Assembly: GCF_002252525.1 (NCBI RefSeq)
Contig: NZ_NNRM01000017.1
Coordinates: 739,972 to 803,971 of the forward strand
Source of the DNA: Brucella pseudogrignonensis
GTDB taxonomy: Bacteria; Pseudomonadota; Alphaproteobacteria; Rhizobiales; Rhizobiaceae
Direction of reading: 5' to 3'
DNA: 64,000 nucleotides
The translations under genes and the position numbers were made by a program. Shown here in pieces: positions 17,049 through 23,435 of the stretch. A model generated the notes under the pieces. The model did no database searches and was not told the DNA's origin. It saw nothing but the letters and a program-made list of their open reading frames with translations. Positions within the stretch are counted from its first letter, which is position 1. Each line of letters starts with the position of its first letter.

Positions 17049-18311
17049 ATGGTAAAAAATCATGCAATCCCGCTCGAAACCAAGAGCGTGGAAACGAAGG
17101 CGCTTGGGAATAATGGCGATGTCTCGGAAGCCTTCGACGAGTTTATGACAGCCTTCTCGGCGTTCCGTGAAGCCAATGACGAACGTTTGAAGAAGGTTGA
17201 AAAGAGCGCCGATGTCGATGTGCTGTTGCGCGACAAGGTTGATCGTATCAACCGCGCGCTCGACGAACAGAAACAAGCACTTGACCAGTATGTTTTGAAA
17301 AGCGCCCGTCCGCAGCTTGGCAAGGGCAATGCTATTGTTGATGTCGAGCATAAGCAGGCCTTTGACGGTTATGTGCGCCGTGGCGACGAGCAGGCGATGC
17401 GTGGCATTGAGCAAAAGGCACATTCTTATGCCTCTGGTCCGGACGGTGGCTATCTGGTGCCTGCGGAACTAGAGACTGAAATCGGTCGCCGTCTGGCCGT
17501 GCTCTCGCCGATACGTGGCATCTCCAGTGTGCGCCAGGTTTCTGGTGCCGTGCTGAAAAAGCCATTCTCGGTCAGTGGCCCGGCAACGGGCTGGGTCGGC
17601 GAAACCGATGCGCGTCCGCAGACCGCTTCGGCCAAGCTTGCAGAGCTGCAGTTCCCAACGATGGAAATCTACGCAATGCCAGCGGCCACTTCTTCATTGC
17701 TTGATGACGCAGCTGTCAACGTTGAGCAGTGGATCACCGAAGAAGTCGAAGCAGCCTTTGCCGAACAGGAAGCTGCTGCCTTCATCACCGGCAATGGCCT
17801 GAACAAGCCGATGGGCTTCCTGAGCTATAGCACCGTTGAAGATGCGAGTTGGGAGTGGGGTAAGATCGGCCACATAGCCACTGGTGTTGACGGCGCATTG
17901 CCTGCTTCCGATCCATCCGACAAACTGATTGAACTCATCTATGCGCTGAAAGCTGGTTATCGCCAGAACGCCAATTTCGTGATGAACCGCAAGACGCAGA
18001 GCGTGTTGCGCAAGCTGAAAGATGCGGATGGCAATTACCTCTGGCAGCCGCCAGCGGCTGTTGGTGAAAAGGCATCGCTGATGGGCTTTGGTCTGGTCGA
18101 GGCCGAGCATATGCCAGACATTGCTGCTGACGGAACGCCTATTGCTTTTGGCGATTTTGAACGCGGTTATCTGGTGGTGGATCGTATCGGCGTGCGCGTG
18201 TTGCGCGATCCATATTCTGCCAAGCCATATGTGCTTTTCTACACCACCAAACGCGTGGGCGGCGGCGTGCAGGATTTTGATGCGATCAAGCTTCTGAAAT
18301 TCGCAGCCTGA
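17049..18311 (+). CDS. GTA major capsid protein (g5, HK97 fold)
   Basis: The 420-residue protein has the HK97-type layout: an N-terminal helical delta/scaffold domain (about 1-110, with DEFMTAFSAFREANDERLKK and a coiled coil) removed by the prohead protease, then the capsid fold with GGYLVPAELETEIGRRL, TGWVGETDARP, FITGNGLNKPMGFLSY and VLRDPYSAKPYVLFYTTKR. RcGTA g5 is its counterpart. It is intact. A 123-bp gap with two hairpins follows, the largest gap within the cluster. Confidence 0.95.
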   Translation: MVKNHAIPLETKSVETKALGNNGDVSEAFDEFMTAFSAFREANDERLKKVEKSADVDVLLRDKVDRINRALDEQKQALDQYVLKSARPQLGKGNAIVDVEHKQAFDGYVRRGDEQAMRGIEQKAHSYASGPDGGYLVPAELETEIGRRLAVLSPIRGISSVRQVSGAVLKKPFSVSGPATGWVGETDARPQTASAKLAELQFPTMEIYAMPAATSSLLDDAAVNVEQWITEEVEAAFAEQEAAAFITGNGLNKPMGFLSYSTVEDASWEWGKIGHIATGVDGALPASDPSDKLIELIYALKAGYRQNANFVMNRKTQSVLRKLKDADGNYLWQPPAAVGEKASLMGFGLVEAEHMPDIAADGTPIAFGDFERGYLVVDRIGVRVLRDPYSAKPYVLFYTTKRVGGGVQDFDAIKLLKFAA

Positions 18312-18331
18312 TATTTTTAGCAGTGATCTCC

Positions 18332-18381
18332 CTGCCGGTTTTGGCAGCTAGATTCAATTTGCGAACAGGTTGAATCTTTTT
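18332..18381 (+). terminator. Tandem hairpins after the GTA capsid gene (internal terminator)
   Basis: First CTGCC-GGTTTT-GGCAG (18332-18347), then AGATTCAA (18350-18357) and its complement TTGAATCT (18370-18377) with a 12-base loop, ending in a run of five T (18377-18381). This has the form of an intrinsic terminator between the capsid and adaptor genes, all of which should be co-expressed. It could trim transcription so that capsid is made in excess, or be bypassed by an anti-terminator. Confidence 0.6.
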
Positions 18382-18434
18382 CTGGGGTTGCATGCGTAAC
18401 TATCTGATTTGAGAGTTATTTAAGGGGAAAATAC

Positions 18435-18983
18435 ATGACAATGTTTCTTGTCACGCCGCCGGCGCTGGAGCCGGTGACGATTGCTGACGCACGCGCATTT
18501 TTGCGAATTTCGACCGATAGTGAAGATGATGTTCTGCGCCGTATCATCAAGACCGCGCGCGAGCTTGTCGAAGCCGAGACCGGACTTGCACTGGTTGATC
18601 AGACATGGCGTCTTCGCGTTGATCGTTGGCCGCGCTCGGGGCGTCTCGCTATTTTCAAGTATCCGGTAAAAGCTGTCACAGCTGTGGTCGCATATCGTCC
18701 CGACGGCAGTGCAATCGGCATGGAGCCTGAAGAGTTCATGCTCCAGCATGGCCGCCGTCCGCAACGTGTTTACATGGCGCAATATCCGGATGCACAGACG
18801 TTCTGTGGCCTTGAGGTCGACTTTATTGCAGGGTTTGGGGAAACCGGCGTTGAAGTGCCGGATGCACTCAAGCAGGCAATACTCACTTTGACCGCGCATC
18901 TCTATGAGAACCGCGCAGGTCTGGATACAGCCAAGGCTGAACTGCCCACGATGGTCGATAGCTGGCGACGAATATCCCTATGA
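18435..18983 (+). CDS. GTA head-tail adaptor protein (g6)
   Basis: The 182-residue product begins with the phage connector pattern PVTIADARAFLRIS...DDVLRRIIKTARELVEAETG, seen in gp6-like/phiE125 gp8 adaptors, and ends with VPDALKQAILTLTAHLYENR. It should bind below the portal ring and join the tail. Position after the capsid gene matches RcGTA g6. It starts 51 bases after the T-run of the internal hairpins, behind a weak GGGGAAA. Its stop overlaps the next start by ATGA. Confidence 0.88.
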   Translation: MTMFLVTPPALEPVTIADARAFLRISTDSEDDVLRRIIKTARELVEAETGLALVDQTWRLRVDRWPRSGRLAIFKYPVKAVTAVVAYRPDGSAIGMEPEEFMLQHGRRPQRVYMAQYPDAQTFCGLEVDFIAGFGETGVEVPDALKQAILTLTAHLYENRAGLDTAKAELPTMVDSWRRISL

Positions 18984-19318
18984 ACAACGTGCTGTTTATT
19001 GATCCGGGTCAGCTCACGACTGAGTTGGCCCTGGAAGCCATGCAGTCTGTTGCTGATGACATGGGTGGCTATCGCGAAACATGGTCGGAGATCGGGACTG
19101 TTTGGGGTCGTATTGAACCCCTATCAACTAGTCAGCGGGATTTCGGTATCCGGCCACGCCCGGAGATCACCCACCGCATTCTGGTGCGTCATCGTGAAGA
19201 TATCGCGACAGACAAACGCTTCCGCAAAGGTGGGCGTGTTTTCACGCTGCGCTCTGTCCACGATCCGGATGAACGCGGACGTTACCTTATCTGCCTGGCG
19301 GTGGAGGAGGGGCGGTGA
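18980..19318 (+). CDS. GTA head closure / stopper protein (g7)
   Basis: The 112-residue product matches the small head-closure family (SPP1 gp16-like): GYRETWSEIGTVWGRIEPLS, THRILVRHREDIATDKRFR and KGGRVFTLRSVHDPDERGRYL are characteristic strands. It would act as the stopper ring between adaptor and tail terminator. It is coupled by ATGA to g6 and its own stop overlaps a GTG that begins the next short frame. Confidence 0.87.
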   Translation: MNNVLFIDPGQLTTELALEAMQSVADDMGGYRETWSEIGTVWGRIEPLSTSQRDFGIRPRPEITHRILVRHREDIATDKRFRKGGRVFTLRSVHDPDERGRYLICLAVEEGR

Positions 19319-19491
19319 ATATCACGATGAAACTGACCTTCGATGGTCTCGTTCGGGCACTGCGTTTCAGGCAAATCGCGGTGCGGGAGGATATTACCAC
19401 CGGGCAGCTGATTGCCCGGCGCGACACTCAAAAATCAAGCGGGGAGCAAGATGAGGAACGGCGCGGCAGCATTGCAGAAGGCACTTTATAA
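19315..19491 (+). CDS. Short ORF between GTA g7 and g8, possibly a decayed gene
   Basis: A 58-codon frame opens with GTG overlapping the g7 stop (GTGA) and ends 41 bases inside the next gene. The first residues (MNITMKLTFDGLVRALRFR) look like the start of an HK97 gp10-type tail-completion protein, which would be twice as long or more, but the rest does not continue that pattern. It may be a truncated relic or a small real gene. RcGTA has no gene here. Low confidence. Confidence 0.35.
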   Translation: MNITMKLTFDGLVRALRFRQIAVREDITTGQLIARRDTQKSSGEQDEERRGSIAEGTL

Positions 19492-19861
19492 CGCCTTGAA
19501 GAATGACGAAGAACTTATTGAAACACTTGGGGGTGAGCATGTTTATGATCACGTTCCGCCCAAGACTCCATTTCCTTATGTCACGCTTGGCGAAACGCTG
19601 AGCAAGGACTGGAATACGGCCTCTGAGCCGGGTGGAGAACATTATCTCAATATCCAGATATGGGCGCGTGAAGCAGGCCGCAAACGCGTGCTTGAAATTG
19701 CCGGGCGTATCGCAACGAGGCTCGATGAAGAACCACTCGACCTCAATGGTCATCGCGTCGTCAATCTCATGCTGACCGAAGTTCTAGCCCGCAATACGGA
19801 CGGGTTCGGCAGCTATCTCGGCACCATGCGCTATCGCGCCGTGACCGAACCGGAAAATTAA
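19451..19861 (+). CDS. GTA tail terminator protein, DUF3168 (g8)
   Basis: The 136-residue product carries the DUF3168 pattern: ALQKALYNALKNDEELIETLG, VYDHVPPKTPFPYVTLGETL, HYLNIQIWAREAGRKRVLEI and DEEPLDLNGHRVVNLMLTE. It should cap the tail tube and stop its growth, as RcGTA g8. The ATG at 19451 is preceded by GGGGAG, which settles the start against the longer frame from 19412. Repeat copy D begins one base after its stop. Confidence 0.88.
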   Translation: MRNGAAALQKALYNALKNDEELIETLGGEHVYDHVPPKTPFPYVTLGETLSKDWNTASEPGGEHYLNIQIWAREAGRKRVLEIAGRIATRLDEEPLDLNGHRVVNLMLTEVLARNTDGFGSYLGTMRYRAVTEPEN

Positions 19862-19970
19862 AGCGCATCCCGAAAAGTGGGAACCGCCTATGCGGGGAAA
19901 TCAGTCTACTGGACTGATTTCTGATCCCGCTTCGATCAGAATTAAGATGCGCGTAAAAGCAAAAAGATCG
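19862..19970. repeat. RIME/Bru-RS-like interspersed repeat, copy D, inside the GTA cluster
   Basis: AGCGCATCCCGAAAAGTGGG is followed by AACCGCC, an internal palindromic part (AAATCAGTCTACTGGACTGATTT) and AAGATGCGCGTAAAAGC. It shares both flanks with copy B but has an extra insert in the middle. It separates g8 from the broken tail-tube gene and leaves the latter's Shine-Dalgarno (GAGGAA) intact. Confidence 0.65.
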
Positions 19971-19981
19971 AGGAACACAGA

Positions 19982-20396
19982 ATGGCAGCTCAACGCGGCA
20001 AGGATATCTTGCTGAAAATTGCGCATGGCACGGACCAGTTTGAAACCTGTGCTGGCTTGCGCACCAAGCGCATTGCTTTCAATGCCGAAACCGTCGATGT
20101 GACAGATGCGGATGCTGCCGGTCGGTGGCGGCAACTGCTGGCCGGAAGCGGCGTGCAACGAGCTTCGATCAGCGGATCGGGCATATTCAAGGATGCAACA
20201 TCGGATGCTCTTATCCGTAGTGTGTTCTTTGATGGTGAGATTCGCAACTAGCAGATATTGCTTGCCCGACTTTGGCACCATCACCGGTCCTTTCCAGATT
20301 GTGGCCCTTGAATATGGCGGCAATCACGATGCGGAGGTGACGTTTGAAATTGCACTGGAATCCGCAGGACTAATCTCCTTCGGAGATGCACTATGA
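19982..20396 (+). pseudogene. GTA major tail (tube) protein gene (g9), broken by amber codon and frameshift
   Basis: The first 89 codons (MAAQRGKDILLKIAHGTDQF...SVFFDGEIRN) match the start of TP901-1-type major tail proteins and RcGTA g9, then TAG stands at 20249-20251 where the family has Trp (EIRNWQI). After QILL the frame is also lost by one extra base in CTTGCCCGAC; in the +1 frame the family sequence resumes (PDFGTITGPFQIVALEYGG...EVTFEIALESAGLISFGDAL) and ends at 20396. Corrected, the protein would have 137 residues, the usual size. Two separate lesions 12 bases apart make a simple reading error less likely. The next start overlaps the original stop (ATGA), so the gene was once part of the coupled operon. 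Confidence 0.85.
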
Positions 20397-20731
20397 TGGT
20401 CAATCGCCATCGCGGCGAGGTTGCGGCAAAACTTGATGGCCGCGACTGGACTCTCTGCCTGACGCTGGGTGCGCTGGCACAACTGGAGTCTGCTTTTGAA
20501 GCGGACAATCTCTCCGATTTGATTGCCCGATTTTCCGGCGGCAAGCTTTCCGCCTTCGATATGCAGCGTATCATCTGCGCCGGTTTGCATGGCGGTGGAC
20601 ATGATGTGCCGTTTGAAGATGTAGCGGAGATGCGAGCAGATGGAGGCGCGAGCGGCTATGCCCGCATCGTTTCAGCACTGCTGACCGCGACCTTCGGAAC
20701 CGAAGAAAGCGATTCTCCTTCAAACCCTTGA
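20393..20731 (+). CDS. GTA g10-like tail assembly protein
   Basis: The 112-residue product belongs to the gene transfer agent family (g10): NRHRGEVAAKLDGRDWTLCL, TLGALAQLESAF, SDLIARFSGGKLSAFDMQRI and IICAGLHGGGHD are typical. In RcGTA this gene lies between tail tube and tape measure and is taken as a tail assembly chaperone, by analogy with lambda gpG. It starts at ATGATG, overlapping the stop of the broken g9 gene. Confidence 0.85.
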   Translation: MMVNRHRGEVAAKLDGRDWTLCLTLGALAQLESAFEADNLSDLIARFSGGKLSAFDMQRIICAGLHGGGHDVPFEDVAEMRADGGASGYARIVSALLTATFGTEESDSPSNP

Positions 20732-20943
20732 GTGCCGCAGTTGAATCAGTTCCTTCACGTCAGCCTTTTCCCTGGCAAGACGTGATGCGCGCAGGTTTTG
20801 GTTTGCTGCGGCTTTCCTCAAAAGACTTTTGGGCCATGACCCCACGCGAACTTGGCGCCGTTCTTGGACCCGTTTCGCAGAGCACGAATGCGCCTTCGCG
20901 CACGACACTCGACGCGCTGATGCACGCCTTTCCCGACAGGTAA
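20728..20943 (+). CDS. GTA phage tail assembly chaperone (g10.1, rcc01693-type)
   Basis: The 71-residue product has the short pattern FPWQDVMRAGFGLLRLSSKDFWAMTPREL, which is common to the small tail assembly chaperones of RcGTA-type clusters. TTG 20728 overlaps the g10 stop by four bases; GTG 20732 is out of frame, so the TTG is the only near start. Together with g10 it corresponds to the G/GT chaperone pair of phages. Confidence 0.82.
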   Translation: MSAAVESVPSRQPFPWQDVMRAGFGLLRLSSKDFWAMTPRELGAVLGPVSQSTNAPSRTTLDALMHAFPDR

Positions 20944-20949
20944 TTTAAC

Positions 20950-21498
20950 ATGACAGATGAAAACGTAACCGTTTCCGTCGAGGCGGACACGAGCGCCTTT
21001 GATCGCGCTCTGACCGATCTTGAAAAGCGTTCGTCAAGCTTCGGCTCAAGCCTGACAACGGCACTGAAAAGTGCAATCGTTTCCGGCAAGGGGCTTGATA
21101 ATGTGCTGCGCGGGCTTGCCAGTAGTCTGGCAGGCTCAGCGCTTTCTGCTGGGCTTCAGCCACTACAAAGTCTTGGCTCCTCGCTAATGTCGGGTGTGAT
21201 GGGCGGCATTCGCGGCATCATGCCCTTTGCCAAGGGCGGGGTTGTTTCAAGCCCTACTTACTTCGGCATGGGGAATGGTTCTCTGGGTCTGACGGGTGAG
21301 GCGGGAGCGGAAGCGATCCTGCCGCTGGCGCGGGGTGCCGATGGCAGGCTGGGCGTTGCAACTGGCGGCAGTGGCTCCAAGCCCGTGCAGGTCGTGTTCA
21401 ACATGACATCGCCCGACGCATCTTCCTTCCGCAAATCCGAAGCACAGCTGTCAGCCATGCTTGCGGGTGCTGTGCGCCGCGGCGCACGGAGGATGTGA
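20950..21498 (+). CDS. GTA tape measure protein (g11)
   Basis: The 182-residue protein is short for a tape measure but normal for the short tails of RcGTA-type particles. It has an amphipathic start (VEADTSAFDRALTDLEKR), a hydrophobic, Gly-rich middle (GSALSAGLQPLQSLGSSLMS, GVMGGIRGIMPFAKGGVVSS) and the conserved GLTGEAGAEAILPLARG near the end. It sets tail length and takes part in DNA passage. The frame is intact. Confidence 0.9.
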   Translation: MTDENVTVSVEADTSAFDRALTDLEKRSSSFGSSLTTALKSAIVSGKGLDNVLRGLASSLAGSALSAGLQPLQSLGSSLMSGVMGGIRGIMPFAKGGVVSSPTYFGMGNGSLGLTGEAGAEAILPLARGADGRLGVATGGSGSKPVQVVFNMTSPDASSFRKSEAQLSAMLAGAVRRGARRM

Positions 21499-21499
21499 G

Positions 21500-22129
21500 A
21501 TGGAAGCTTTTCACGATGTCCGTTTTCCGTTGGGTGTTTCATTCGGTGCGACGGGTGGGCCGGAGTGGCGCAATGAAATCGTGACACTCACATCAGGCTT
21601 TGAAAAGCGCAATGCCCGATGGGCGCATTCACGCAGACATTTCGATGCGGGAACCGGTCTGCGGTCGCTGGACGATCTGAAAACAGTGCTTGTCTTTTTC
21701 GAGGCAAGACGCGGATCGCTGCATAGTTTCCGCTTCCGCGATCCGTTCGACTTTTCTTCGGCTGCTGGCAGTTCTGCGCCATCCTTTACCGATCAGATGA
21801 TAGGAAAAGGCGATGGCGCAACCACCATGTTCCAGCTTGTCAAACATTACGAAGCGTACAGTCGACCGATCACACGTCCCGTTGTGGGTTCGGTGCTGGT
21901 TGGCGTCAACGGCGTGAGGCTCAACGAGGGTGAAGCTTTCACAATCGATCATGCGAAGGGGACTGTATCTTTTACCCCGGATTATGTGCCGGCTGACAGC
22001 GCACAGGTAACGGCTGGTTTCCTTTTCGATGTGCCTGTGCGCTTCGATACAGACCGCCTCACAGCAAGCATTGCTTCGTTTCAAGCAGGTGAAATCCCAT
22101 CTATTCCCATCATTGAGGTCAAGGCATGA
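21500..22129 (+). CDS. GTA distal tail protein, DUF2460 (g12)
   Basis: The 209-residue product matches DUF2460: FHDVRFPLGVSFGATGGPEW, TLTSGFEKRNARW, RRHFDAGTGLRSLDDL, VLVFFEARRGSLHSFRFRDP and SVLVGVNGV. In RcGTA this is the distal tail ring. ATG 21500 comes two bases after the tape measure stop; the upstream part of the longer frame is not conserved-looking. The stop overlaps the next start by ATGA. Confidence 0.92.
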   Translation: MEAFHDVRFPLGVSFGATGGPEWRNEIVTLTSGFEKRNARWAHSRRHFDAGTGLRSLDDLKTVLVFFEARRGSLHSFRFRDPFDFSSAAGSSAPSFTDQMIGKGDGATTMFQLVKHYEAYSRPITRPVVGSVLVGVNGVRLNEGEAFTIDHAKGTVSFTPDYVPADSAQVTAGFLFDVPVRFDTDRLTASIASFQAGEIPSIPIIEVKA

Positions 22130-23001
22130 TCCCTGTCCCGGCAGAACTTGAATCACATCTGAAGGGAGAAGTGACAAGCCATTGCTTTGCATGGCTTATC
22201 AGACGTTCCGATCAGGTGGTCTTGGGTTTCACAGATCACGACCAGGCGCTGGTTCTGGAAGGTATTTCCTGCGAGCCATTAACGGGTCTTAACAGCAGCG
22301 AAGCCACGACAACGCTCGGTCTTTCCATCGCGGGTGGCGATGTCGAAGGTGTGTTGTCGTCGATACGCATCAGCGAGACCGATATTGAGCAGGGGCGCTT
22401 TGATGGTGCCGTGGTCGAGAGCTATCTCGCCAATTGGAACATGCCAGATCAGCACATGCTTTTGCGGCGCTGGACGGTCGGGGCAATCACGCGCTCAGGT
22501 GGCCGGTTTGTGATGGAACTGAAGGGTGCTGCTGCGGCTTTTGATGCCGTCTGTGGACGGCGTGTTCTGCGTCAATGCGATGCGGTGCTGGGCGATAAAC
22601 GCTGCGGCGTGAATATCGACGACCCGCGCTTTTTTGCAGTTGGTTCTGTTGTAAGCGTCGACGGTGCAATTCTCAGTGTGAGTGGGCTCGATGGTTTTGC
22701 CAGCAGCTGGTTTACACAAGGGCGGCTCACATGGACAAGCGGAGATAATCAGGGCGGTTCGGTGCGCGTCCTCGCACATAGCGGCAATCGCTTGAATCTC
22801 ACAGAACCGCCAGTTCTTGCCGCAAAACCGGGCGACGGTTTTCGACTGGTGGCAGGCTGTGACAAGAGCTTTGCCACCTGCAAAGCAAAGTTTGCCAATA
22901 GCGCAAATTTTCGCGGCTTCCCGCACCTGCCGGGCAATGACGCCGCCTTTGCCTATGTCAGCTCCAACAACGAATATGACGGGAGCGCGCTGGTTCCATG
23001 A
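22126..23001 (+). CDS. GTA tail hub protein, DUF2163 (g13)
   Basis: The 291-residue product matches DUF2163/phage_BR0599: CFAWLIRRSDQVVLGFTDHD, LEGISCEPLTGLNSSEATTT, VESYLANWNMPDQHMLLRR and Cys-bearing CDAVLGDKRCGVNIDDP and AGCDKSFATCKAKFAN. The conserved Cys residues suggest the iron-sulfur site seen in the RcGTA hub. It is coupled by ATGA to both neighbours. Confidence 0.92.
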   Translation: MIPVPAELESHLKGEVTSHCFAWLIRRSDQVVLGFTDHDQALVLEGISCEPLTGLNSSEATTTLGLSIAGGDVEGVLSSIRISETDIEQGRFDGAVVESYLANWNMPDQHMLLRRWTVGAITRSGGRFVMELKGAAAAFDAVCGRRVLRQCDAVLGDKRCGVNIDDPRFFAVGSVVSVDGAILSVSGLDGFASSWFTQGRLTWTSGDNQGGSVRVLAHSGNRLNLTEPPVLAAKPGDGFRLVAGCDKSFATCKAKFANSANFRGFPHLPGNDAAFAYVSSNNEYDGSALVP

Positions 23002-23432
23002 ATATTGCAGATAGAATTCTGACGGAGGCGGAAAGCTGGATTGGCACGCCCTACCGCCACAGCGCTTCCGCGCGCGGTATCAGTTGCGATTGCCTTGGGC
23101 TCGTGCGCGGTATCTGGCGCAAGATCTATGGCACTGAACCGGAAAGTCCCGGTACCTATGCGCCAGACTGGGCGGAGGCCGCTCACGGCGATCCGCTGCT
23201 TGAAGCCGCATCGCGCCATATGCAGCGCCGCGACGGCACTGATCCGCAGCCGGGTGATCTCCTCGTTTTTCGCTGGCGGTCCGATATGGCGGCCAAGCAT
23301 CTTGGCATTATGGCCAATGAGAACCGTTTCATCCATGCCTATGAGGGGCATCGGGTGATGGCTTCTGGGCTGGTGCCGCAATGGCAAAAACGTATAGCCG
23401 GAATTTTCATTTTTCCTGAACCAGAAGGTTAA
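22998..23432 (+). CDS. GTA NlpC/P60 cell-wall peptidase (g14)
   Basis: The 144-residue enzyme has the NlpC/P60 layout with the catalytic Cys in GISCDCLGLVRGIWR (second Cys, about residue 31) and His in AAKHLGIM (about 98). PGDLLVFRW is the usual strand before it. In RcGTA-like particles this tail-tip peptidase helps pierce the peptidoglycan of the recipient. It starts at ATG overlapping the g13 stop. Confidence 0.92.
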   Translation: MNIADRILTEAESWIGTPYRHSASARGISCDCLGLVRGIWRKIYGTEPESPGTYAPDWAEAAHGDPLLEAASRHMQRRDGTDPQPGDLLVFRWRSDMAAKHLGIMANENRFIHAYEGHRVMASGLVPQWQKRIAGIFIFPEPEG

Positions 23433-23435
23433 GCA

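Noticed and set aside
19982-20396. Programmed frameshift or amber read-through in the tail-tube gene
   Set aside because: Two unrelated events (TAG and a separate +1 shift) would be needed in tandem, there is no slippery run at the shift, and g9 genes elsewhere are a single frame.
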